From ZC4RG20 sp963782445 (lineage in GTDB: Bacteria > Pseudomonadota > Gammaproteobacteria > Steroidobacterales > Rariloculaceae): 64,000 nt of DNA. Below the pieces are notes generated by a model. That model was not told the DNA's origin, did not search any database, and saw only the letters and a program-made list of their open reading frames with translations. Every line of letters starts with the position of its first letter. Positions within the stretch are counted from its first letter, which is position 1. The position numbers and the translations under genes were made by a program. Below are positions 18,094 through 26,516 of this stretch, in pieces. Location: contig CAWAJM010000001.1 of assembly GCA_963782445.1 (NCBI GenBank), positions 1,798,001-1,862,000 of the forward strand. The letters are read 5' to 3'.

Positions 18094-18666
18094 CTATTGC
18101 GCGGTGCCGTGGTAACGCCCGACGTAAGCGGCCTTGGCGACGATGTGGCCGTTCATGGCCTTGAGCAAGTCGTCGCGGCTCGCCGATTCGGGCAAGTCGA
18201 GCTTCGTATTGAGCGCATAGAGCTCGAAGACATAGTGGTGATACGGTCCCGGCGGCGCGCCCGGGCCCATGTAAGCGTTTTGCCCGCGGATGTTCTTGCC
18301 GTTGACGGAGCCCGCCGGCAGCGAACCCTCGGGTATCCCGCCCGCCGAGGCCGGAATGTTCCAAGCGACCCAGTGCAGCACGTCCGTCGTGTTCTTGCCG
18401 AGCGCGACGTCGATGTCGTGCAGAATGATCGCGTAGGTGACGGTCGTGTCCGGCGCCCCCGAGAATTTGAAGCTGGGCTGAACGTTCTGGCCGCGACTCG
18501 TGTACTTGGACGGAATGATTCCGCCGTCGGGGAAGGCGTCCGTCTGCATGGCGAGCGGCGCGAGCCTGGGACGGCCGCCGCCGTTCTGCGCCGCTACCGG
18601 TCCAATGAGCACCGCCTGGGCGGCGGCCACAGTGGCTAATGCAAGCAGGGTTCTTCTAGTTGACAT
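18094..18666 (-). CDS. YbhB/YbcL family (PEBP-like) exported protein
   Basis: A 190-residue phosphatidylethanolamine-binding-protein fold. ATG 18666 follows GGGAGCAG and begins a signal peptide (LLALATVAAAQAVLIGPVAAQ). The PEBP signature is present as TVTYAIILHDIDV, LHWVAWNIPA and a YHHYVFELYALNTKLDLP stretch carrying the ligand-pocket residues. Ligands in this family are anions or phospholipid head groups; the bacterial function is unclear. It is divergent from the GTPase gene across a repeat-bearing spacer. Confidence 0.88.
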   Translation of the reverse strand: MSTRRTLLALATVAAAQAVLIGPVAAQNGGGRPRLAPLAMQTDAFPDGGIIPSKYTSRGQNVQPSFKFSGAPDTTVTYAIILHDIDVALGKNTTDVLHWVAWNIPASAGGIPEGSLPAGSVNGKNIRGQNAYMGPGAPPGPYHHYVFELYALNTKLDLPESASRDDLLKAMNGHIVAKAAYVGRYHGTAQ

Positions 18667-18699
18667 GTTCTGCTCCCTTTGGGTTATTGGATGCGCGCC

Positions 18700-18757
18700 G
18701 GAAAAAGGGGTCAGAGCCCTTTTCCCGTCTCGGAAAAGGGCTCTGACCCCTTTTTCC
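18700..18757. repeat. 26-bp perfect inverted repeat (GGGGTCAGAGCCC family)
   Basis: Arms 18700-18725 and 18732-18757 are exact reverse complements separated by 6 nt. Each contains AAAAAGGGGTCAGAGCCC. This palindrome family is dispersed in many proteobacterial genomes (recalled knowledge). Here it lies between the divergent PEBP and GTPase starts, so it is positioned in promoter DNA rather than as a terminator. Confidence 0.85.
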
Positions 18758-18805
18758 TCGGACGCCCGCGCAGTATAGCGTGACACCAGGAGGCTTCGGA
18801 GCGGC

Positions 18806-20047
18806 ATGCCGGCGGGACAGCTCACGAGGACATGGCGCACTGTGCGCGACGCGGTGCTGCGCCCGGAGGCCGACCCCAAGCTCGACAACGTCATCGCCGA
18901 GCGGGCGCGGCACGAGGCGCCGGTCGTCTGGCTCATCGGCAAAGTCCAGGCGGGCAAGACGTCGATCGTGCACGCGATCACGCAGCACCCCGAGGCGGAG
19001 ATCGGCTCCGGCTACCGGCCCTGCACGCGCACGGCCCGCGTGTTCGACTTTCCGCCGGAAGCCCCCGTCATTCGCTTTCTCGATACGAGCGGCCTCGGCG
19101 AGGTGGGCTACGACCCCTCGGCCGATCTCGCCGAGCTCGAGCACCGCGCGCACGTCGTGCTGGCCGTCGCGCGCGCCATGGATCCGGAGCAGGGCGAGGT
19201 CCTGGCCGCGCTGCGGGCCGTGCGTAACCGCCACCCGGACTGGGCCATCGTGGTGGCCCAGACTTGTCTGCACGAAGGCTATCCGAGCGGTGCCGATCAC
19301 CCGCCCTACGCCGCGCTCGGCTCGGCGCCGGGGCTCGACGATCTGCGCCGCAGTCTCGCGGAGCAGGCCGCGGCGTTCGAGGCCTTGCCCGGCCGCGGCG
19401 AGGTGCGGACCGTGCCCGTCGACCTGACGCCCCGCGCGGAAGGCTTCAACGATCCGCGCTATGGCCTCGACGCGCTCCTCGATGCGCTCGAGCACGCCGG
19501 CACCGCCGGTATGCGGACCATCCTGCGCAGCCTCGCGGCCGGGGAGGCGGACCAGCGCGCGTTGCTCGCGCGACCGCATATCCTCGGCTATGCGTTCGCG
19601 GCCGGCGCGAGCGACGTGCTGCCCTTGATCGGATGGGTCAGCGTGCCGACGATCCAGGGCAAGATGCTGCACAGCATCGGTCTGATCTACGACGTCGAAT
19701 GGAACGCGCGCACGATGCGCCGTTTCGCCGGGTCGCTCGGGACCGGCACGGCCGTACGCATCGGCCTCGGGCTCGGGGCCAGGCAGCTCGCGAAGCTCGT
19801 GCCGGGCTACGGCCAGACGCTCGGCGCGGCCGCCGCTGGGACCGCTAGCTTTGCCGTGACGTACGCGATCGGGCGCGCCGCCTGCTACTACTTGGGGCTG
19901 CTCGATGCGGGCCGTGAGGACGCCGAAGGCGTCGCCCGCACGTACCGGGAGTCGTTGAAAGAGGCTTTCGGCATCGTGCGTGCGCGCCGGTTCGACGCGG
20001 GTCCGGCCGAGGGGCCGGCCGTGCCCGAGAACGGCAACCATGGCTGA
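18806..20047 (+). CDS. GTPase with C-terminal DUF697-like domain
   Basis: A 413-residue protein. An N-terminal G domain has P-loop GKVQAGKTS (about residues 45-53), a switch-II-like LDTSGLGEVGYD, and VVAQTCLHE in place of a standard NKxD. From about residue 240 a helical, partly hydrophobic domain follows (FAAGASDVLPLIGWVSVPTIQGKML; GYGQTLGAAAAGTASFAVTYAIGRA), typical of DUF697/YcjF-like membrane-associated regions. Its last 8 nt overlap the next GTPase gene, so the two products probably act together. The role is unknown; family members are linked to envelope stress or membrane remodelling only loosely. Confidence 0.8.
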   Translation: MPAGQLTRTWRTVRDAVLRPEADPKLDNVIAERARHEAPVVWLIGKVQAGKTSIVHAITQHPEAEIGSGYRPCTRTARVFDFPPEAPVIRFLDTSGLGEVGYDPSADLAELEHRAHVVLAVARAMDPEQGEVLAALRAVRNRHPDWAIVVAQTCLHEGYPSGADHPPYAALGSAPGLDDLRRSLAEQAAAFEALPGRGEVRTVPVDLTPRAEGFNDPRYGLDALLDALEHAGTAGMRTILRSLAAGEADQRALLARPHILGYAFAAGASDVLPLIGWVSVPTIQGKMLHSIGLIYDVEWNARTMRRFAGSLGTGTAVRIGLGLGARQLAKLVPGYGQTLGAAAAGTASFAVTYAIGRAACYYLGLLDAGREDAEGVARTYRESLKEAFGIVRARRFDAGPAEGPAVPENGNHG

Positions 20048-21773
20048 GCGGCCGTCGTTCTTCGGCCGCTGGTGGGTGGCCATCCTAGCCGGCGGGCTGC
20101 TCGCGGTGCCGATCCTCACGGTGTTCATCGGCGGCATCGTTTGGCTGCTCGAACGGGACTGGTTCCTGATCTGGTTCGCTGCCGCCGCAGCCGGAACCGT
20201 GATCGCCTGGCTCGCGCTGCGCGCCCGCCACCGGCCGTTTCGCGAATCCACGGAAGAACCCGGCGCCTTGACCGAGCCCGATGCGAATTGGTCGCCGCAC
20301 GAGCTCGCGGCCTGGGAGGAGATCCGCAGGCTGAGCGCCGAGGCCGATCTCGGCATGCTCGACGACCGGCGCGAGCTGCTTCGCGCCGCCGAGCGCACGA
20401 TCGAAGCCGTCGCCCGCCACTATCACCCCGGCCGCAAGAATCCCACGCTCGAGTTCACGCTGCCGGAGCTGTTGCTGCTGACCGAGCGCATCAGCGCGAG
20501 GCTTCGTTACCTGTTGCTCGAGCAGGTGCCTTATTCGCATCGTCTCAAGGCCGGGCACTTGATGCGCGCCTGGGGGTACCAGCCGTTGGTCGCCAAGGTA
20601 CTCGAGCACAGCCACACGGTCTACTCCGTGCTCAGGATCGCCCGCATCCTGAGTCCGCTCGGCGCGCTGGCCGCCGAGGTGCGCGACTACGTCGTCAACG
20701 ACCTGTATCAGAACCTCCAGTCCCACGTGCGGCGGAGGATTGTGCGGCTCTGGGTCGAGGAAGTCGGGCGCGCGGCCATCGAGCTGTACTCGGGCCGTCT
20801 GCGGGTCGACGCGGCCGGTTTAGCCGAGCTCGCCGCAGGCGAGAGCCTCGACGGCACCGCAGCGGAAGCGCCACTGCCGGGCGCGCTGCGCCTACTCGTC
20901 GCGGGCCGCACGAAAGCCGGCAAATCGACGCTCGTGAACGCGCTGCTCGGCTCGCTCAGGGCCGGCGTCGACGTGCTGCCGGCCACGGCCGGGTTCGAAG
21001 GCTACGAACTCAGCCAGGAAGGGATGCCCGTGGCCTGGCTCATCGATAGTCCGGGCCTCGAAGATACGGCGGGGGAGGCCGAGCTTGCGGCGCGCGCCTC
21101 GGCCTGCGATCTCGTCCTTTGGGTGGCCGCCGCGCATCGCCCGGACCGTGCCGCCGACCGGCGCTCGCTCGACGCGCTGCGCGAGCGCTTCGCCGCGGAC
21201 CCGCGGCGCAAGATGCCGCCCGTCGTCGTCGTCGCGAGCCACATCGATCGCCTGCCGCCCATGCGCGAATGGTCGCCGCCGTACGACGTGGCCGAGCCGC
21301 GGACCCCGAAGGAGCGGGCGATCCGCGGGGCCATCGAGGCCATCGCGGCCGATCTCGACGTGCCGGTCGAGGCGGTCGTGCCAATGCGCCTCGATGACTC
21401 GCCGCCCTACAATCTCGACCTGCTGCGGCTCGAGCTCGCCGAGTTGTTTTCCGAGGCGCAGCGGGCACGGTGGATCCGCATTCAGCGCGATGCGGCCGAG
21501 CGCCCGGACTGGCGCGTGGCGTGGCGTCAGCTGGCGGGCGCGGGACGCATGGTCGGCGCTTTCGTCAAACGCACGGTGAGCAGCGCCGAGACACCGGATG
21601 CGCAGGTGCCCGAGCTCGGCCCCGAGCGCCGGACCGGCGGACCCGACGACCCGCGCCGCGAACCATCGACCGAGCCCCCCGGCGAACGCTCAAGCGAGCT
21701 TACCGGCAATTCGTCGACCGAGCGGCCCGATCGAGCGTCCACCGCGCCGACCGCTCGGCCGCCTTCGAGCTGA
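20040..21773 (+). CDS. Membrane-anchored GTPase, partner of the upstream GTPase
   Basis: A 577-residue protein. Two transmembrane helices lie near the N-terminus (about residues 13-33 and 38-58). A helical region of about 220 residues follows, then a G domain with GRTKAGKSTLVNALLG (about residues 288-303), WLIDSPGLED and VVVASHIDRLPP as the specificity loop. The last 75 residues are rich in Glu, Arg, Pro, Ser and Thr and look disordered. ATG 20040 overlaps the previous stop. Dynamin-like or Era-like membrane GTPase functions are possible; the sequence does not decide. Confidence 0.8.
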   Translation: MAERPSFFGRWWVAILAGGLLAVPILTVFIGGIVWLLERDWFLIWFAAAAAGTVIAWLALRARHRPFRESTEEPGALTEPDANWSPHELAAWEEIRRLSAEADLGMLDDRRELLRAAERTIEAVARHYHPGRKNPTLEFTLPELLLLTERISARLRYLLLEQVPYSHRLKAGHLMRAWGYQPLVAKVLEHSHTVYSVLRIARILSPLGALAAEVRDYVVNDLYQNLQSHVRRRIVRLWVEEVGRAAIELYSGRLRVDAAGLAELAAGESLDGTAAEAPLPGALRLLVAGRTKAGKSTLVNALLGSLRAGVDVLPATAGFEGYELSQEGMPVAWLIDSPGLEDTAGEAELAARASACDLVLWVAAAHRPDRAADRRSLDALRERFAADPRRKMPPVVVVASHIDRLPPMREWSPPYDVAEPRTPKERAIRGAIEAIAADLDVPVEAVVPMRLDDSPPYNLDLLRLELAELFSEAQRARWIRIQRDAAERPDWRVAWRQLAGAGRMVGAFVKRTVSSAETPDAQVPELGPERRTGGPDDPRREPSTEPPGERSSELTGNSSTERPDRASTAPTARPPSS

Positions 21774-22144
21774 CCGTTCCGCGCCGGCACGCCTTCTGGC
21801 ATGACCTTTGCTGGATCCGGGGCGTGAGTCGATCCAGAAACACGACGGAGTCCTCCGACGGGGCCCCAGCGGGGAGGCCGGAAGGTCCGGCCAAGGCCCC
21901 CGTCGCGCACCGCAAGCGGCTGGCAGGGGCACGGGAGGCGGCCGACGGCCGCAAAGCCGTCCGCCTGTTCGTTTTCGAGCCGGCGCCATGGCGGTGCAGC
22001 GAGCGCCGAGCGGTGGAAGCGGCAGTGCCGGCCGGCCGTAAGTCCGGTCGGACCGCTGCGCTGCTCGAGTGCTGGATCCGGCGGATTCGGCGGCGTTGAG
22101 GGACCCGCAACACGGGAAGCTGCAAGGTCGATAGGGAGTTCGCC
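21774..22144. other. 371-bp intergenic region, nothing recognised
   Basis: Open frames here do not resemble any protein and end at random. No tRNA, hairpin with T tract or known repeat was seen. It presumably contains the promoter of the yihY-like gene. Confidence 0.5.
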
Positions 22145-23236
22145 ATGGCGCGAGACAGAAACACGGGCATGGGGCGCGGCGGCGACGCGGGGCGGCACGA
22201 CGATACGGCGGCCGGCGCACGTCCGGCGGCGCGCGCGGCCCATGGCGCTGAGCCTGCGGATGGGCCGAAGGACGATGCCGAGGCGCGGGGCCGCACCGGA
22301 CCCCGCGGACGCGGGGCCGCTTCGCCGCTCGAAATCCCGCTCGAAGGCTGGCGCGACGTGCTGCGCCGCGTGGGCGGCCAGATCGGCAAGGACAATCTCG
22401 ACCTCGTCGCGGCCGGGGCCGCCTTCTACGGCATGCTTGCGCTGTTTCCCGCGCTCGCGTCTCTCGTCTCGATCTACGGGCTCATCTCGAGCCCCGCCCA
22501 GGCGCAAAAACAGATGGAGATGCTCGAGAATGTGCTGCCGCAGCAGGCGGGCCAGCTCATCGGCACGCAGATGCAGCGGATCGCGAGCGGCAGCGGCACG
22601 GCTTTGACGCTGGGCCTGGTGTTCGGCTTCGTTTTGACGATCTGGAGCTCGTCGGCTGGCGTGAAGTCCCTCATGACGGCCATGAACATCGTCTACGGCG
22701 AACCCGAGAAACGCGGCTTCATCGAGTTCAATCGCCTGGCGTTGCTCCTGACGTTCTGCCTGCTCGTGTTCGTGGTCATCGCCCTGCTCGCGATCGGCTT
22801 CGTGCCCGCGGCCGTGCAAGGCTTCAACGTGAACGGATTCGTCGGGACCTTGATCAACTGGGTGCGCTGGCCCTTGCTCGCGGCCGCGAGCGTCGGCGTC
22901 TTGTCCGTTCTGTACCGGTACTCGGCCTGCCGGGCGCGGCCCGCTTGGCGCTGGGTGGCGTGGGGCGCGGTGGTCGCGACCGCGGTCTGGCTCGCGGGCT
23001 CGGCGCTGTTTTCGTGGTACGTCGCAAACTTCGGGCATTACAACGCGACGTACGGTTCCGTGGCCGCCGTGGCCGTCCTCATGCTGTGGCTGTGGTTGTC
23101 GGCCTATATCGTCTTGCTCGGCGGGGAGCTCAACGCTGAGATGGAGCATCAAACGCGCCTCGATTCGACGACGGGCGAGCACGAGCCGATGGGCCGGCGC
23201 GGCGCGCACGTGGCCGACACCGTCGGCCGCTCCTGA
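22145..23236 (+). CDS. YihY/BrkB family inner membrane protein
   Basis: A 363-residue protein preceded by an AGGGAG ribosome-binding site. The first 65 residues are a Gly/Ala/Arg-rich polar tail. The family core follows, with DNLDLVAAGAAFYGMLALFPALASLVSIYGLI, then LIWSSSAGVKSLMTAMNIVYG-type residues and about six membrane segments, ending in LLGGELNAEMEH. Once annotated as ribonuclease BN, the family is now regarded as membrane proteins of uncertain, possibly transport-related, function. Confidence 0.9.
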   Translation: MARDRNTGMGRGGDAGRHDDTAAGARPAARAAHGAEPADGPKDDAEARGRTGPRGRGAASPLEIPLEGWRDVLRRVGGQIGKDNLDLVAAGAAFYGMLALFPALASLVSIYGLISSPAQAQKQMEMLENVLPQQAGQLIGTQMQRIASGSGTALTLGLVFGFVLTIWSSSAGVKSLMTAMNIVYGEPEKRGFIEFNRLALLLTFCLLVFVVIALLAIGFVPAAVQGFNVNGFVGTLINWVRWPLLAAASVGVLSVLYRYSACRARPAWRWVAWGAVVATAVWLAGSALFSWYVANFGHYNATYGSVAAVAVLMLWLWLSAYIVLLGGELNAEMEHQTRLDSTTGEHEPMGRRGAHVADTVGRS

Positions 23237-23381
23237 CCGTCCTCGCGGCCGTTCCCACTCTGGATCCGCCGGCAACGCGCAACGCCGGCGTAAAATGACG
23301 TAGTATCGCGCTCAAGCGGCCGCAACGGCTGCCGCCCGCGCCGCGTGCGGTGGCGCTCGAACAAAAAAGGGGGGATGACGA

Positions 23382-24152
23382 ATGGTGAGCGCCGACTCGA
23401 AGCGATACGCGTACCGAAAGGCCGTGCTCCTCGTCCTTGCGGCAGGTGTCTTGCTCGCAGGTGCGGCGCAGGATGCCAGCGCGGCGCACCCGGATTTCTC
23501 GGGCATCTGGTACCCGGCCGGTTTCGCGAAGCGCAGCCCGAACCCGTTGCCGTTCACGCCCGAGGCCAAGAAGCTGGCCGATGCGTACGCCGCCAAGTTC
23601 ACCGTCGATGACGACCCGGGCCGTTTCTGCATCTGGCCCGGCATGCCGCGGGCGCCGTGGGGTGCGCCGTTCTCCGTCGAGGTCATTCAGCGGGCGCAGG
23701 ACGTGACGATCTACTGGGAAGGCTACGGCATGTACCGCAAGATCTACATGGCCGATCATCATCCGCCGAAGGCTCTGCTGCCTTCCGCCATGGGCCACGC
23801 CGTCGCGCACTGGGTGGGCGACACGCTCGTCATCGAGACGACCGATCTCAAGCCCTATCCGTACATGAACAAGCTGCCGAACAGCTCGTCCGCGCATATC
23901 GTCGAGCGCATGAAGACCGAGGAGCGTGAGCGCGGCGGCGCCAAGCATCGGTATCTCATCGACGACATCACGCTGACGGACCCCAAGGTCTACACCCAGC
24001 CGGTCCACCTGCACGCCGAGGCCGTGCTGCGGCCGGACATGCAGGTCCTCGAATACACCTGCACCGATACGTTGTGGGACAATTACTTGCAGAAGCGGGG
24101 CCTGAGCCTGCCCGACTTGGATTCTCTACCGGATTCGGCGCCGGGGCGCTGA
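23382..24152 (+). CDS. Exported protein of unknown function next to DUF6152
   Basis: A 256-residue protein with a signal peptide (VLLVLAAGVLLAGAAQDASAA) and a strong purine-rich ribosome-binding site (AAGGGGGGAT). The mature part starts AHPDFSGIWYPAGFAKRSPNPLPFT and has many aromatic residues. HAVAHWVGDTLVIETTDLKPYP looks like a beta-propeller or lipocalin-like strand pair. Proteins of this kind occur beside DUF6152 genes and PQQ dehydrogenases in soil and marine proteobacteria (recalled, not verified). Function unknown. Confidence 0.7.
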   Translation: MVSADSKRYAYRKAVLLVLAAGVLLAGAAQDASAAHPDFSGIWYPAGFAKRSPNPLPFTPEAKKLADAYAAKFTVDDDPGRFCIWPGMPRAPWGAPFSVEVIQRAQDVTIYWEGYGMYRKIYMADHHPPKALLPSAMGHAVAHWVGDTLVIETTDLKPYPYMNKLPNSSSAHIVERMKTEERERGGAKHRYLIDDITLTDPKVYTQPVHLHAEAVLRPDMQVLEYTCTDTLWDNYLQKRGLSLPDLDSLPDSAPGR

Positions 24153-24177
24153 GCGCAAGCGCGTGGAGGAGGCAAAC

Positions 24178-24558
24178 GTGAAGAACAGGGTCATCGGTTT
24201 TCTGGCTGCGATCTCGCTCGGGTGCGCTGCAAGTGCGGCGTTCGCCCATCATTCCTTCGCGGCTTACGACATGTCGAAAAACATCGCGTTCGTCGGCGTC
24301 GTCGACTCGGTGAAATTTCGCAACCCGCACATCGAGATGACGCTCAAGCACGAGACGGCGGACGGCAAGACGGAGATCATCCACTTCGTGGAAGGTGCGC
24401 CGGCCAACATGCTCGTGCGCATGGGGCTCGCGCCCTCGATGGTGAAGCCGGGCACGAAGATCACGGCCATCGGTGCGCCCCGCAAAGACGCGCCCGACAA
24501 ATACTTTCTCAAGACAATCATTCTGGCGGACGGCCATAAGTTCCAGTCGCTTAAATAG
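24178..24558 (+). CDS. DUF6152 family exported protein
   Basis: A 126-residue protein. GTG 24178 sits 5 bases after GGAGGAGG and starts a signal peptide ending in AFAHHS. The mature N-terminus HHSFAAYDMSKNIAFVGVV, followed by FRNPHIEMTLKHE, is the DUF6152 hallmark, a small beta-barrel. The double His at the mature N-terminus might bind metal. It forms an operon with the upstream exported protein (25-bp gap) and lies just before a PQQ-dehydrogenase remnant, a usual partner. Confidence 0.85.
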   Translation: MKNRVIGFLAAISLGCAASAAFAHHSFAAYDMSKNIAFVGVVDSVKFRNPHIEMTLKHETADGKTEIIHFVEGAPANMLVRMGLAPSMVKPGTKITAIGAPRKDAPDKYFLKTIILADGHKFQSLK

Positions 24559-24559
24559 C

Positions 24560-24794
24560 GGCGTGCCGACGATTCCACGACCTGACGGCGGGCGGGCTGA
24601 TCTTTCTGACCTCCGCATCGGATCGTAAGCTGCGAGTCTACGACCGCAGGACGGGGCAGGTCCTGTGGACGCGGGGCCTGCCCGCGGGCGCCGGTCCGTT
24701 CGGCGCGAAGCTCGGGGCCGAGGGCGAGCCGCCGCCGCACAACGCCTATTTGGCATTCGCGCTACCTCGGAGGGAAGGTACCGGGCCGCGATAG
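24560..24794 (+). pseudogene. Remnant of a PQQ-dependent (quinoprotein) dehydrogenase
   Basis: Frame from 24582 reads LTAGGLIFLTSASDRKLRVYD, then RRTGQVLWTRGLP...AYLAFALP and a stop at 24792. This is the C-terminal beta-propeller blade of membrane glucose-dehydrogenase-like quinoproteins. GVPTI, which should precede it directly, is in another frame at 24560, so a frameshift separates them. Several blade residues after LPAGAGP are also missing. Hundreds of N-terminal residues are absent. It is a fragment, not a gene. Confidence 0.8.
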
Positions 24795-24857
24795 TGCGAC
24801 CGCTGCCGCTTGCGGCGGCGGCATGCTACAAGGGAGAAACAATCTGATCGGGCCTGA

Positions 24858-26516
24858 CCACAGGCGCGTGGCCGCGTACTCGGCGCACTGAGCCTAGGCA
24901 CGGCCGAGTCGCGGCGAACCTTCGGCGCCGAAGACCTTGCCGCGGCGGAGGAAATTGCGAGCCGGGCGGCGCTCGCGCTCGACAATGCTGCGCTGCTCGC
25001 TGAAGCCGAGTCGGCGCGGGCAGCGGCCGAGCGCGCTCGCAGCCGGCTGCAAAGTCTGTTCGAAATCAGCGGGGACCTCGCCGCGTCGCTGGATCCGGCC
25101 GATGCGCTACGGCGCCTTGTACACTGCGTCGTCGAGACCATGGCCGATTACTGCGTGACTTACTCGTGCGACGGGACGGAGATCGTGCGGGAAGGGCTTG
25201 CGCACCGGGTGCCCGGGCAGCTCGAGCTCGTGCAGCGGCTCGCCGAGGTAGGTCCACCGCGCCTCGACGACCCGGCCGGTGCCGGTGCGGTGATCCGCAC
25301 GGGCGAACCGATCCTGGCCAGCGAGATCAACGAGGCGCATCTCGAGCAGACGACGCAGAGCGCGGCCCATCGGGCCGCCGTGCGCGCGCTCGCCCCGCGT
25401 TCTGCGATGATCGTGCCGCTCAGGTCGCGGGGGCGCATGCTCGGGGCCGTTGCGTTCGCGGCGACGGCGGATTCCGGCATGCGCTACGACGCGGACGATC
25501 TCAAACTGGCCCTGGAGCTGGCCGACCGTGCGGCGCTGCTCGTGGACAACGCAAGGCTCTACGCCGAGGCGCGCGGCGCCGTGCGGGCGCGCGACGACAT
25601 GATCCAGCTCGTATCGCACGATCTGCGCAATCCCCTGCAGTCGATCGCGACGGCGGCTGCGCTGCTGCAGTTCGATCCGCCGCCCGAGCGCCGCGCGCGC
25701 AGCCTCGCGAGCATCACGCTCGCGACCACGCAGACGGCCGACGATGCCGGCCTCGTCCGCGCAGACCGCGCCCGGGTCATGCAAGTGCTCACGAACCTGA
25801 TCGGCAACGCGCTCAAGTTCGTACCGGAAGGCGGCACCGTCACGATCGCTGCGAAAAGGGAGCAGGGGCGCGTCCGCTTCGCGGTCGCCGACACGGGCAT
25901 CGGTCTCGGGCCCGAGCAGCAGGCCCGCGCGTTCGACCGCTTCTGGCGCGGCGAATACAACAAAGAACGGGGCGCGGGTCTCGGGCTCGCCGTGGCGAAG
26001 GGCATCGTCGAGGCGCATGGCGGCGAGATCGGCGTCGCAAGCCGCCGCGGCGTCGGCAGCACGTTTCATTTCTCGCTCGAGGCGGCGCTCGAACCGGGGC
26101 TGCCGGAGCGTGGGCCGGCGTACGGGCCGATCCTCGTCGTCGATGACGACGACGCCTTCCGCCAGGAGGTCGTCGACGCGCTGCGCGACCAGGGCTACAC
26201 CGTCATCGATGCACGCGATGGCGTCGAGGCCCTGACGCACCTGCGTTCCGAGCGCAAGCCGGCGCTGGTCCTGCTCGACATCATGATGCCCGTCATGGAC
26301 GGCTGGACCTTGCTCGAGACCGTCAAGCTGGACCGCCGGCTCGAGGACGTGCCGCTCGTTCTGCTGACCTGTCTCGACGAGCAGCAGATCGGCGTTCCGC
26401 TCGAAAGGGCGGCGGGCTACCTCGCAAAGCCGGTCCGCCTCGCCGAGCTGCTGGAGATCGCAGCGCGGCATTGCGGCCCCCGCGGCGTACTCGTCGCCCA
26501 GCCCGACACTCACTGA
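24858..26516 (+). pseudogene. 5'-truncated hybrid histidine kinase (GAF-GAF-HisKA-HATPase-REC)
   Basis: The frame is open from 24858 with no usual start before ATG 25140. It already encodes the tail of a GAF domain (RGRVLGALSLG...RTFGAEDLAAAEEIASRAALALDNAALL) and a linker into a second GAF domain. Phospho-His motif SHDLRNPLQSI is intact. The chain jumps from SITLATTQT directly to ADDAGLVRADRARVMQVLTNLIGNALKF, so the second HisKA helix and the start of the ATPase domain are missing. The ATPase G boxes (ADTGIGLG, GAGLGLAVAKGI) and a receiver domain (ILVVDDDDAF, LLDIMMP, YLAKP) follow. An independent product from 25140 is possible but would be defective. Confidence 0.75.
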
